From: Lachnospiraceae bacterium AF51-6-b8A
GTDB lineage: Bacteria; Bacillota; Clostridia; Lachnospirales; Lachnospiraceae
NCBI GenBank assembly: GCA_027682585.1
Contig: JAQCZH010000002.1
Location: forward strand, 434,001 to 498,000
DNA: 64,000 nt
Reading direction: 5' to 3'
The position numbers were made by a program, and so were the translations under genes. Below the pieces are notes generated by a model, which was not told the origin of the DNA, searched no databases, and saw only the letters and a list, made by a program, of their open reading frames with translations. This document shows positions 45,571 to 54,385 of this stretch, in pieces (within the stretch, counting starts at the first letter, position 1; each line of letters starts with the position of its first letter).

Positions 45571-47067
45571 TCAGAGCACAGAGGCATAGGCCCTCTTAGC
45601 TCCCTGCTCCCGAATCAATTTCAGGCCGCTGCTGACCTCCTCCGCCAGACCGGGGACAGCATTTAAATTCCGATCCCACATCTTCTCATTTCCAAGAACC
45701 GCAGTAACCAGCGTCGCCGCGTCATCCTTCCGGTGCTCCCAGTAGAAGTCCAAAACCCAGTCATCATCCTGAATCTGATAGTCATCCCCTGCCGGGCGCC
45801 GGGCCAGAATCCCATCAGCTGTCCGCCCCCTTAAATCATTGCTGAAGAAGGCAATGTAAGCGGCAAAGCCCATGCAGAGAGCCCGGGGAAGCCTGCCGAA
45901 CTTATCCTGATACTCCAGAAGCGAAGGCAGGTCTCTGGCCTTCCACTTGGACGTGGAATTCAAAGAGATGGACAAGAGTTGATGATCAACAAAGGGATTG
46001 TTGAACCGATCTGTCACTGCTGCCGCGAAATTCTCACAGTCCTCCCGATCCAGCGGCAGAATGGGGATGACCTCATCATAGAGAATCTTGTTCATGAATC
46101 CGTGGATAACCTCGTCCTCCATACAGTCGCGAACGATATTCTCCCCCGCCAGATAGGCCCCCAGAACAAAACCGGTGTGAGCGCCGTTTAAGATACGCAC
46201 TTTGCGCTTCTTGTATGGAGCGACTTTCTCGACCACATGAACATTGAGTCCTGCTCTGGCAAATGGCAGACGGTCCGCCAGTTCTGCGGGGCCCTCAATA
46301 TACCAGACGCCAAAGACTTCTCCCACATCGAGCAGCTGATCTTCATAGCCATTGATCTGGTTTAATTCAGCGACTTCTCTCTGGTCGCGTATGCGTCCCG
46401 GAACAATCCGATCCACCAGAGTCGAACAAAAGAGGTTCTCTCTCTCAATCCATCTGGCGAACCCTTCTCCCAGTTTCCAGTCCGCAACATGCTTCTGAAC
46501 TATCTTCTTAAGTTCTCTTCCGTTGTTGTCGATCAGTTCACAGGAGAGGATGGTCAGCCCCTTCTTTCCCGCCTTATAACGCTCATAGAGAAGAGCGGTC
46601 AGCTTGGCCGGGAAAGAAGTCGGCGGCACCTGATCCAGACTTGCCTCTGGATCGTAGGCGATTCCTGCCTCTGTGGTATTGGAGGCAATAAATTCCAGAT
46701 CATCGGAGCAGGCAATCACCTTGACCTTGAGCCAGTCCTCGACATTGTATGGATTATAGCAGGCGTCAATGACGGAGATCACCCGCTTTCGATCCACCTT
46801 CTGTCCCTTCTCCGATCCTCGCAGATAGAGAGTATAGAGTCCCTCCTGCCGGTTGATCTGCTCTGTCAGTCCCTGGGCGATGGGCTGAACCACAGCCACC
46901 TTGCCATGGTATCCCGTCTTCTCATTCGCCATGTCAAACCAGTAGTCAACAAAAGCCCGCAGGAAATTCCCCTCCCCAAACTGAAGGACTTTGACCGGGG
47001 CCCCCGGTTCCAGGATATACCCCTGGTAATTGCTCTTTTTCAACACCTGATAATTGAGTTGACTCAC
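45571..47067 (-). CDS. uxaB: Tagaturonate reductase
   Basis: A 498-residue mannitol-dehydrogenase-family enzyme: VLQFGEGNFLRAFVDYWFD with the NAD site at the N terminus, catalytic region KVRILNGAHTGFVLGAYLAG, and AVTDRFNNPFVDHQLLSISL. It reduces tagaturonate to altronate with NADH. The start is a GTG with GAGGTG upstream. Follows uxaC by 140 bases and precedes uxaA. Confidence 0.93.
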   Translation of the reverse strand: MSQLNYQVLKKSNYQGYILEPGAPVKVLQFGEGNFLRAFVDYWFDMANEKTGYHGKVAVVQPIAQGLTEQINRQEGLYTLYLRGSEKGQKVDRKRVISVIDACYNPYNVEDWLKVKVIACSDDLEFIASNTTEAGIAYDPEASLDQVPPTSFPAKLTALLYERYKAGKKGLTILSCELIDNNGRELKKIVQKHVADWKLGEGFARWIERENLFCSTLVDRIVPGRIRDQREVAELNQINGYEDQLLDVGEVFGVWYIEGPAELADRLPFARAGLNVHVVEKVAPYKKRKVRILNGAHTGFVLGAYLAGENIVRDCMEDEVIHGFMNKILYDEVIPILPLDREDCENFAAAVTDRFNNPFVDHQLLSISLNSTSKWKARDLPSLLEYQDKFGRLPRALCMGFAAYIAFFSNDLRGRTADGILARRPAGDDYQIQDDDWVLDFYWEHRKDDAATLVTAVLGNEKMWDRNLNAVPGLAEEVSSGLKLIREQGAKRAYASVL

Positions 47068-47207
47068 CTGTACACCTCACTTCATTCTTATCATTTGCCT
47101 TCCTGCCCTCCGCATTCCTGTAAAAGTGCATGAAGCTTTGCCGGAAACATTCGTTCTAAAACAGGAGACCTGATTTCTCAATCCAAATTTCCTGCAGATA
47201 CTTTTGC

Positions 47208-48647
47208 TTATCTCTCAATTCCAAAATACCGCTCAGCATTGTAATAGCTGATCCCTTCTACAATCTTCCTCAGGGAGGACTCGATGGCAGGATACTCTCC
47301 CATCTCTACCCATTCTCCGATCAGATTGCAGGCGATTCTGCGGAAGTAGTCGTGTCTTGTATAGGACAAAAAGGATCTGGAATCGGTCAGCATGCCGACG
47401 AAATTGCCCAGAAGACCCAGGTTTCCCAGAGACTTCATCTGCCTCTCCATACCGTCGCGCGTATCCTGGAACCACCAGGCTGCCCCCATCTGTACCTTAG
47501 AGGGAATCTCCTCTGACTGGAAGCAGCCTATCATGGTTCCAATGCGGTCGAAGTCAGCGGCATCCAGGGAGAAGAGAATGGTTCTCGGCAGCTCATCAGT
47601 AGAGTCAAGGTCGCTCAAAAAGGCTGCCAGTGCAGGAATACAGTCATTCTGTGCAATGGTATCGAAACCGGTGTCCGGTCCCTCCGCAGCGAACATACGG
47701 GCATTGGTATTACGCAGGCAGGAGTAGTGAATTTCCATGACCATCCCCTCCCTGTGGTAGCTGCGAGCCAGATGGGTCATAAGAGTCGTCTGGTACTCCT
47801 CTCGCTCCTCATCACTCAGAATCTGTCCGTCCATCGCCTTGCGATAAACTCTGGTTGCCTCCTCCATGGAGCAGGGACGGTACATAACGTAGTCAATCCC
47901 GTGATCCGTCGCCCGGCAGCCGTGTTCTCTGAAAAAGCGGATCCGCTGATCCAGAGCGTCAAGAACATCTTCCATGCTGTCCAGAGATTTCTTTCCAACC
48001 ACCTGAGCCAGCTGATCCATGTAGCCGACGAAGCCCTCTCGATGAATATTGATCGCCTTATCCGGGCGGAAAGAAGGGCATACCTGGAAAGAAATATCCG
48101 GATCTGCCGCAATCTTTTCATGCCACTGAAGATCGTCGACAGGGTCGTCTGTCGTCCCTACGAAGCGGACATTGGACTGATCAATCAGACCGCGGACCGT
48201 CATCCCTGGATCATTTCGCAGCATATCATTGCAGTGATGATAGATCTCCTCTGCGTTCTCCTCCGTCAGGGGTTTTGTAATGCCAAAATACTTCTTCAGT
48301 TCCAGATTGCACCAGTGGTACATGGGATTTCCAATCGCCATCTCCAAAGACCTTGCAAAAGCCTTGAACTTAGTCAGCGGATCCGTCTCTCCGGTCACAA
48401 GCTCCTCCGGAGTCCCGTTAGACCTCATTACCCTCCACTTATAGTGGTCACCAAAATAGGTTCCATCGGGATTGCGTCCCCCCAGCCAGATCTGGGAGAT
48501 ATTGTCGAAGCGGCGATCCTCATAAATCTCCCGCGGGGAAATATGACAGTGATAGTCAATGATCGGAAGCCGCTCCGCATAAGTATGGAAGAGATGTCTG
48601 CCCGTTTCGTTGTAGAGCATAAAGTCCTCATTCATAAACTGACCCAT
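47208..48647 (-). CDS. uxaC: Uronate isomerase
   Basis: A 479-residue amidohydrolase-superfamily isomerase. N-terminal metal site in LPIIDYHCHISPREI, then YFGDHYKWRVMRSNG, VRFVGTTDDPVDDLQWH, and NFVGMLTDSRSFLSYTRHDY near the end. It isomerises galacturonate to tagaturonate (and glucuronate to fructuronate). First gene of the uxaCBA operon, downstream of its operator at 48789-48802. No uxuA/uxuB branch and no 2-keto-3-deoxygluconate kinase or aldolase are in the window. Confidence 0.95.
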   Translation of the reverse strand: MGQFMNEDFMLYNETGRHLFHTYAERLPIIDYHCHISPREIYEDRRFDNISQIWLGGRNPDGTYFGDHYKWRVMRSNGTPEELVTGETDPLTKFKAFARSLEMAIGNPMYHWCNLELKKYFGITKPLTEENAEEIYHHCNDMLRNDPGMTVRGLIDQSNVRFVGTTDDPVDDLQWHEKIAADPDISFQVCPSFRPDKAINIHREGFVGYMDQLAQVVGKKSLDSMEDVLDALDQRIRFFREHGCRATDHGIDYVMYRPCSMEEATRVYRKAMDGQILSDEEREEYQTTLMTHLARSYHREGMVMEIHYSCLRNTNARMFAAEGPDTGFDTIAQNDCIPALAAFLSDLDSTDELPRTILFSLDAADFDRIGTMIGCFQSEEIPSKVQMGAAWWFQDTRDGMERQMKSLGNLGLLGNFVGMLTDSRSFLSYTRHDYFRRIACNLIGEWVEMGEYPAIESSLRKIVEGISYYNAERYFGIER

Positions 48648-48788
48648 ACAATACCTTCTTTCTTCTGTTTCTTTGTTCTCTGCGCATTTCTTCCGCCAGG
48701 ACTCGCCTCCTTCTGACTGAATCTGAAACCTTTCTGAATTCTTTTCCAGTTTCAGATGTGGTCAGAGTTATGAATTCCTGATCGGTTT

Positions 48789-48841
48789 TGAAAGCACTTA
48801 CATTTCATCCTCAAATTAGACCAGCTTTTTTCATCTGTCAA
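48789..48841 (-). promoter_or_regulatory. Promoter and operator of uxaCBA
   Basis: On the minus strand TTGACA (48836-48841), 17 bases, TAATTT (48813-48818), then after ten bases the partial palindrome tgtaagtgctttca (48789-48802). The operator matches the one ahead of dctP at 12 of 14 positions and in the same place relative to the promoter. It is also close to a catabolite-response element, which would be the alternative reading. Confidence 0.75.
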
Positions 48842-49161
48842 GCCCTCAATTTCCCACCCGTTTTTTCTCCTGGGAGATCATCTTCTCGCTTTCTTTTCTC
48901 CTGACACCGCTCTTTCTTCGCACCTTTCATTCCGGATATCCCCCCCGGAAGAATCCTCCTAAATACAGTCTTTGCGCTCATGTTCACTCAGATAACAAGG
49001 AGGATTCCCCCTTCTCTCATTTCATAGGATTTGACACATATATCTCCCTTTGATTCCTGCCCTCACCCCCCAGGTACGATTCATTTTCGGAAGACTGTAC
49101 AAATTCGACCTATACTTTTCTAACAGCTTGCACAAATCGCTTGTAATATGCCTGTTTCCCA

Positions 49162-49211
49162 TTGACTTCAAAAAAACAGATCTCTATATTCAGTTAATGT
49201 AATTGCTTACA
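49162..49211 (+). promoter_or_regulatory. Promoter and operator of dctPQM
   Basis: TTGACT (49162-49167), 17 bases, TATATT (49185-49190), then seven bases further the palindromic tgtaattgcttaca (49198-49211), followed by GGGAGG and the ATG. Same operator type as ahead of uxaC. The rest of the 587-base gap 48648-49234 shows no gene. Confidence 0.78.
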
Positions 49212-49234
49212 TTTACGGGAGGTAACAAGACCAT

Positions 49235-50284
49235 ATGAAAAAATTCATTAAGAGATTCCTTGCTCTGGCCCTGACAGCCTGCATGGTTCTCCCCCTGGGG
49301 GCTTGCGGTTCCGGCAAGAGCGGATCCAGTCTGACCGGAGGGAAGAGAATCATCCGCATCTCGCACGCCCAGTCCGAGACGCACCCAGAGCATCTGGGGC
49401 TTTTGGCATTTAAAAAGTACATTGAAGAAAGGCTGGGAGATAAGTACGAAGTACAGATCTTCCCAAACGAGCTATTAGGCTCCGCCCAGAAGGCTATTGA
49501 GCTGACCCAAACCGGAGCCATTGACTTCACGGTCGCCGGAACAGCCAATCTGGAAAACTTCTCTCCTGTCTATCAGATCTTCTCCATGCCCTATCTCTTC
49601 ACCTCAGAGAAGGCATACATGCAGACCATGAATGACACAGACTACATGGAGAAGGTCTACGATTCCACCGATGAGGCAGGCTTCCGCGTTGTCACCTGGT
49701 ACAATGCCGGCACCCGGAGTTTCTATGCCACCAAGCCTATCAACAGCCCCGACGATCTCAAGGGACAGAAGATCCGCGTGCAGCAGTCCCCCGCTTCCAT
49801 CGCCATGTGCAATGCCTTCGGAGCAGCTGCCTCTCCCATGAGTTTTGGCGAGGTCTACACCGCCATTCAGCAGGGTGTCATCAACGGGGCCGAAAATAAT
49901 GAGCTAGCTCTGACCAACAATAAGCACGGTGAGGTCGCCAAGTACTACTCCTACACCAAACACCAGATGATCCCCGACATGCTGATCGGCAACGTCAAGT
50001 TCTTAAAGAGTCTGTCTCCTGAGGAATATCAGATCTTCAAGGAGGCCGCCGCCCTCTCCACGCAGGTAGAGAACAGCGCCTGGGATGACCAGGTCGCCTC
50101 TGCCAAGGCCACCGCGCAAAACGATATGGGCGTTCATTTCTCAGATGTAGATCTGGCTCCCTTCCAGGAGGCAGTCGCCCCTCTGCAGAAATCCATGCTG
50201 GAGAAGAATCCCAAGATCGTCGATCTCTACAATCATATTCAGGAGATCAATAAGCAGGTTAGTAAGGAGGGTTCCAAGTCATGA
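49235..50284 (+). CDS. dctP: TRAP transporter substrate-binding lipoprotein (DctP family)
   Basis: A 349-residue DctP-type binding protein. The signal peptide ends at a lipobox cysteine (LPLGACGSG), and family marks are QSETHPEHLGLLAFKKYIEE, GAIDFTVAG, and RVQQSPASIAMCNAFGAAAS with the ligand-binding arginine. It would collect an organic acid outside the cell. The next gene overlaps by four bases. Operator shared with uxaCBA points to galacturonate or a related hexuronate as ligand. Confidence 0.92.
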   Translation: MKKFIKRFLALALTACMVLPLGACGSGKSGSSLTGGKRIIRISHAQSETHPEHLGLLAFKKYIEERLGDKYEVQIFPNELLGSAQKAIELTQTGAIDFTVAGTANLENFSPVYQIFSMPYLFTSEKAYMQTMNDTDYMEKVYDSTDEAGFRVVTWYNAGTRSFYATKPINSPDDLKGQKIRVQQSPASIAMCNAFGAAASPMSFGEVYTAIQQGVINGAENNELALTNNKHGEVAKYYSYTKHQMIPDMLIGNVKFLKSLSPEEYQIFKEAAALSTQVENSAWDDQVASAKATAQNDMGVHFSDVDLAPFQEAVAPLQKSMLEKNPKIVDLYNHIQEINKQVSKEGSKS

Positions 50285-50793
50285 AAATCCTACATCAGAT
50301 ACGTCACATCATTGATAAGATTTTAGCTGCGGTCTGCGTCTTCCTCTTCGCCCTTATGGTTGTCGTCGGAACCTACCAGATTGTGACCCGCTATTTCTTC
50401 AACCGCCCTTCAACGGTCTCTGAGGAGCTTTTGACCTACTCCTTCACCTGGATGGCCCTGCTGATTTCCGCCTATGTCTTCGGCAAAAGAGACCACATGC
50501 GCATGGCCTTTCTGGCCGACAAGGTCACCGGTAAGGCCAGAGTCGCTCTGGAGTCTGTGATTGAGCTTCTCATCACCGCCTTTGCCGCCATCGTCCTGCT
50601 CTACGGCGGCGTCTCAATCACCAGGCTGACCATGACCCAGGCCACCGCCTCTTTAGGCGTTCCCATGGCCTATGTCTACTGCGTGGTTCCCATCACAGGC
50701 ACCCTGATCGTCATCTACGGCATCTTAAACATCATCGACCTGCTGACCGGCTCTATCGACGCCTCTGCATCAGCAGAAGGACAGGAGGCATAA
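50281..50793 (+). CDS. dctQ: TRAP transporter small permease (DctQ family)
   Basis: A 170-residue protein with four membrane helices and the family segment RYFFNRPSTVSEELLTYSFT followed by WMALLISAYVFGKRDHMRM. It joins DctM to form the membrane part of the sodium-driven TRAP transporter. Overlaps dctP (ATGA) and ends two bases before dctM. Confidence 0.92.
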   Translation: MKILHQIRHIIDKILAAVCVFLFALMVVVGTYQIVTRYFFNRPSTVSEELLTYSFTWMALLISAYVFGKRDHMRMAFLADKVTGKARVALESVIELLITAFAAIVLLYGGVSITRLTMTQATASLGVPMAYVYCVVPITGTLIVIYGILNIIDLLTGSIDASASAEGQEA

Positions 50794-50794
50794 T

Positions 50795-52102
50795 ATGAAC
50801 ATCGCACTCGTATGCGGCCTGATCATCCTGATCACTCTGGCCATCCTCTTGATCGCCGGCGTTCCCATCGCCGTCGCTCTCGGAATCTCTTCCATCGCGG
50901 CAATTCTGCCCGTCTTAAATGCTGACGCCACCGTCGTCACCGGCGCCCAACGAATTTTTTCCGGCATTTCCACCTTCTCGCTACTGGCCATTCCCTTCTT
51001 CATTCTGGCCGGCAATATCATGAATAAGGGTGGTATTGCCGTTCGCCTGATCAATCTGGCCAAGCTGATTACCGGCCGCACGCCCGGCGCCCTGGCTCAG
51101 ACCAATGTTGTCGCCAACATGCTCTTCGGGGCTATCTCCGGTTCCGGCACCGCTGCCGCTTCCGCCATGGGCTCTATCATCGGCCCCATTGAGAAAGAAG
51201 AGGGTTATGACCCCAACTTCTCTGCCGCGGCCAACATTGCAACTGCTCCCACCGGTCTTCTGATCCCCCCATCCAATGTCATGATCACCTACTCCCTGGT
51301 ATCCGGTGGGACTTCTGTAGCCGCCCTCTTTATGGCCGGCTACATCCCCGGCATTCTCTGGGGTCTCGCCTGCATGGTTCTGATCTACTTCACCGCAAGA
51401 AAGCTTGGTTACCGCAACCGTCAGCATTTCTCCGCCAGGGAAGCCGGCAAGATCCTGCTTCAGGCGATCCCCTCTCTCATGCTGATCATCATTGTCATCG
51501 GCGGTATTATCGCCGGCATCTTCACCGCAACCGAGGGCTCTGTCGTCGCTGTTGTCTACAGCCTGGTTCTCTCCTTCATTTATCGCACCATCAAGGTTAA
51601 GGATATCCCCAAAATTCTTCTGGACTCCGCTGAGATGACCGGCATCATCATCTTCCTGATTGCCACATCCTCCATCATGTCCTGGGTCATGGCCTTCACC
51701 GGTATCCCATCTGCGGTATCCGCCGGCCTGCTGGCTCTGACCGGCAATAAGTACGTGATCCTTCTGATCATCAACGTTGTCCTTCTGATTGTCGGCACCT
51801 TCATGGATATGACGCCCGCCTGCCTGATCTTCACACCCATCTTCCTTCCCATTGTGAAGACCCTTGGCGTCAGCCCCATCCACTTTGGTATCTTCATGAT
51901 CTTCAACCTCTGCATCGGCACGATCACCCCGCCCGTCGGCACAACCCTCTTCGTCGGTGTCAAAGTGGGGCGGACCAAGATCGAGAGCGTCTTCCGCTTC
52001 CTCTGGCCCTACTTCGTCGTCATCGCAGGCGTCCTCATGCTGGTTACCTACATTCCCCAGCTGTCTCTCTTCCTGCCCGGGCTTATGGGCTATGTGAAGT
52101 AG
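50795..52102 (+). CDS. dctM: TRAP transporter large permease (DctM family)
   Basis: A 435-residue, about twelve-helix permease: GVPIAVALGISSIAAILPVL, FFILAGNIMNKGGIAVRLIN, GAISGSGTAAASAMGSIIGP and ATAPTGLLIPPSNVMITYSL are typical of DctM/YiaN. It carries the substrate inward with sodium. Last gene of dctPQM, followed by a hairpin terminator. Confidence 0.94.
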   Translation: MNIALVCGLIILITLAILLIAGVPIAVALGISSIAAILPVLNADATVVTGAQRIFSGISTFSLLAIPFFILAGNIMNKGGIAVRLINLAKLITGRTPGALAQTNVVANMLFGAISGSGTAAASAMGSIIGPIEKEEGYDPNFSAAANIATAPTGLLIPPSNVMITYSLVSGGTSVAALFMAGYIPGILWGLACMVLIYFTARKLGYRNRQHFSAREAGKILLQAIPSLMLIIIVIGGIIAGIFTATEGSVVAVVYSLVLSFIYRTIKVKDIPKILLDSAEMTGIIIFLIATSSIMSWVMAFTGIPSAVSAGLLALTGNKYVILLIINVVLLIVGTFMDMTPACLIFTPIFLPIVKTLGVSPIHFGIFMIFNLCIGTITPPVGTTLFVGVKVGRTKIESVFRFLWPYFVVIAGVLMLVTYIPQLSLFLPGLMGYVK

Positions 52103-52233
52103 GATACCCTTGCGACAAATAGGCAAACACTCACAGGCACAGCATTTTTCTCCGTCCTGCTGCCGCTGACCCGTATGGCCTTGTACCGACTTCCGGCAGG
52201 AAGATATAAAGAATCGCTTTCCGGGTTGCAGCT

Positions 52234-52288
52234 ATGCCCTCCTGCGCGAAATCCCCTTCCTTCCTGGGATCCGCGCGGGAGGGCATTT
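52234..52288 (+). terminator. Terminator of dctPQM
   Basis: Arms tgccctcctgcgc (52235-52247) and gcgcgggagggca (52273-52285) pair over 13 bp with one G-U, followed by TTTCTGC. It lies about 130 bases past dctM. Confidence 0.75.
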
Positions 52289-52640
52289 CTGCTCATGGAT
52301 CAGAGAAGCTCCGGCACATGACCCTGAAACCTGCATAGGAAAACCCTGCTCGGGTCTTCCGTGAAGCCCAGCGCACGATTCAGGAGCGGATACAGGGGAA
52401 TATCCCTGTTCGGGCGCTCAGAGAGACTCTGCACCGGTTCTTGGAGTTGACACAGGTGGGGCCCCTGCGCTGACATTTAGAGAGAGTCTGCGCAAGTTCC
52501 CGAAGCTGGCACGAAAAGAGCATTTCTCTTGCGTTGGAAATCCTCAATATCCTATACTTTATATGTGAACGTCACTGATCCATTGGTCTCCGGTTCCAAA
52601 CAGTAAAATAGATGCTCTGCAAATCGGCAATGATCATAGA
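52289..52640. other. Non-coding stretch with imperfect direct repeats
   Basis: No gene could be supported. Two related blocks, agagagactctgcaccggtt at 52420 and agagagagtctgcgcaagtt at 52480, about 60 bases apart, both continue into a similar segment ending in ggcac/gacac. A small inverted repeat acaggg/ccctgt is at 52392-52409. The stretch may be a decayed gene. Confidence 0.4.
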
Positions 52641-52754
52641 CAATGAAATCAACTCTCTGTGAAAATCCTCATGAGCATTGAAACACACCCTCTGTGAGCA
52701 TTTCATTGCCGTGAAGAACAGAACGCGCGTGCCGCGCATTTGATTCTGCAAAAT
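52641..52754. repeat. Three degenerate copies of the dispersed intergenic repeat
   Basis: Copies start near 52641 (caatgaaatcaactctctgt), 52675 (gcattgaaacacaccctctg then tgagcatttcattgccgtga) and 52724 (cgcgcgtgccgcgcatttga). The middle copy matches the one at 15381 best. They lie directly upstream of the LacI gene. Confidence 0.55.
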
Positions 52755-52790
52755 CATTAAATCGTGCGATGCTTTTCCCGGGAAGAACTT

Positions 52791-53957
52791 ATGGAAATTA
52801 ATAATAACCACAATCAAGTGAATATTTACGATGTGTCCGCACACGCTGGCGTCTCCATCGCCACTGTCTCCCGAGTCCTCAATCAGAGCGACAAGGTGGC
52901 TGAGAAGACAAGGAACAAGGTGCTTGCCTCCATCAAGGCTCTCGGCTACCAGCCCAATGTCTTTGCCAGGGGCCTGGGACTCGGTTCCATGAAAACCATC
53001 GGCATCATGGTGACAGATGCCTCCGATACATTTCTGGCCAAGTGTGTCTACCATGCGGAACAGGAACTGAAAAATCACGGCTACTCCGCTATTCTCACCT
53101 GTACCGGGGAGGATCTCTCCTCCAAAAAGCGTTCCCTGAAAGGACTGCTGTCCAAGCAGATCGACGGACTGATTTTAATCGGCTCCTCCTATGCGGAGGA
53201 AAATATCTCTGACCAGGACTACCTGCGCAAAGCGGCCAAATCCATCCCCGTCGTCCTGATCAACGGCCGCATGGATGGAGAGGGTATCTACTGTATTTAC
53301 AGCAACGACTTCGAGGCCATGTTCCAGACGACCAGCGCCCTGCTTGAGGCGGGCCGGCGGCGGATTCTCTATCTCTACTGGGCAGACTCCTACAGCGGCC
53401 GGCAGAAACTGGCCGGTTACAGAGCTGCTATGGGCGCCGCCGGAATCCGTGTGGATGACCGCTATCTGATCAAAGCTCCAAAAGAACTGGCTTCCATTGA
53501 TGCCTGTCTTCGCGAACAGCTTGCAGCAATGCCTGATACGCTCCTGCACGGGCAATCGAATCCTGTCTATGCCAGCGGAAAAGATCGGGACTCCGCTTCT
53601 CACACTGGCAAGAATACTCTTTCCATTGCCTACCCCTTCATCTGCCCCGTTGACGCTGTGATCGGGGCGGAGGATATTTTCGCCGTAGCTGCCCTGAAAC
53701 TGGCTCAGGAATACGGCGTCTTAGTTCCAGACCAAATCCAGATCATCGGTTACAACAACTCCATCCTCTCTCAGTGCACCATGCCGGAGCTGTCCACCAT
53801 CGACAACCACTGCGCTGACATGGCGAAGGGGGCGGCCTCCATCCTGATCCGGGTCATTGAGGGCGAACAGGTGCCGCAGGAGACCATGGTTCCCTGCCGT
53901 CTGGTGCAGAGGGGAACTTACCGGCTCTCCGAACGTACTGCTGCTTTGTCCACCTGA
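52791..53957 (+). CDS. LacI-family regulator, probably of the uronate genes
   Basis: About 388 residues. The HTH VNIYDVSAHAGVSIATVSRV is followed by the hinge and a sugar-binding domain (TIGIMVTDASDTFLAKCVYH; QIIGYNNSILSQCTMPELST near the end). It is slightly longer than usual because of a loop (HGQSNPVYASGKDRDSASHT) in the second half. ATG at 52791 follows GGAAGAAC. By position behind dctPQM, it is the likely repressor of the paired operators upstream of uxaC and dctP, like ExuR of Bacillus. Confidence 0.88.
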   Translation: MEINNNHNQVNIYDVSAHAGVSIATVSRVLNQSDKVAEKTRNKVLASIKALGYQPNVFARGLGLGSMKTIGIMVTDASDTFLAKCVYHAEQELKNHGYSAILTCTGEDLSSKKRSLKGLLSKQIDGLILIGSSYAEENISDQDYLRKAAKSIPVVLINGRMDGEGIYCIYSNDFEAMFQTTSALLEAGRRRILYLYWADSYSGRQKLAGYRAAMGAAGIRVDDRYLIKAPKELASIDACLREQLAAMPDTLLHGQSNPVYASGKDRDSASHTGKNTLSIAYPFICPVDAVIGAEDIFAVAALKLAQEYGVLVPDQIQIIGYNNSILSQCTMPELSTIDNHCADMAKGAASILIRVIEGEQVPQETMVPCRLVQRGTYRLSERTAALST

Positions 53958-54024
53958 AAAACAAACTGATATCGGCAGAACTCTCGCACAGAACTCATTC
54001 CCATCCAGGAAGAGATGATGGTTC

Positions 54025-54293
54025 TTATTCTGCTCTTAATCTAACATCGCAGCTCTTCTCGCACGCAACAAAATGCAGGCAAATATCGTCTTCTCCGCTT
54101 GCCCTTACCGCGGCCCGCAGTCTTCCCTCGTAAGTCTTGGCCTTATGATCGAAGTAATTCTCCTCGCTGACCGGATTTGCACTTCCAAATCCAATAATCA
54201 AACCGGATCCCTCGATAGAGGTGGATACCTCTAGAATCTGCTCCATATTCAGATGGGAGCTTTTCAGAGTGGAAATAAACTTTTCACTTCAGC
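54025..54293 (-). pseudogene. C-terminal fragment of a GH2 glycosidase
   Basis: The frame encodes GSGLIIGFGSANPVSEENYF and KAKTYEGRLRAAVRASGE, the C-terminal beta-sandwich of GH2 beta-galactosidase-type enzymes. It opens directly after a stop codon and has no own start, so it is a leftover tail. A central GH2 fragment in the same direction lies at 55376-55919; whether both come from one gene is unknown. Confidence 0.65.
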
Positions 54294-54296
54294 AAC

Positions 54297-54359
54297 TTAT
54301 TTTACGTTATCTACTTCGCTGCCTTTGAATTCAGATTTAGCAATTGCAACTTGATCCAT
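54297..54359 (-). CDS. 20-codon open frame with strong ribosome site, resembling a GPH transporter N terminus
   Basis: ATG at 54359 is preceded by AGGAGGATAACA and opens a frame of 20 codons (MDQVAIAKSEFKGSEVDNVK) ending in TAA. KSEFKG is also at the N terminus of the GPH symporter encoded at 56215 (MIEKSEFKGKDHLKAFGWF). It is most easily read as the 5' stub of a lost transporter gene rather than a working peptide gene. Confidence 0.4.
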   Translation of the reverse strand: MDQVAIAKSEFKGSEVDNVK

Positions 54360-54385
54360 TGTTATCCTCCTGCTTTAGGTTTTCT

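Noticed and set aside
47727..48716. Open frame of 329 codons opposite uxaC
   Set aside because: UxaC is certain; the antisense frame has no family features.
48789..48802. Catabolite-response element (CcpA site)
   Set aside because: One mismatch from the consensus at the central CG; the close match to the dctP site makes a dedicated LacI-type operator the better reading, though overlap in function is possible.
50981..52126. Open frame of 381 codons opposite dctM
   Set aside because: Highly charged, repetitive aspartate/glycine composition; mirror of a hydrophobic membrane-protein gene.
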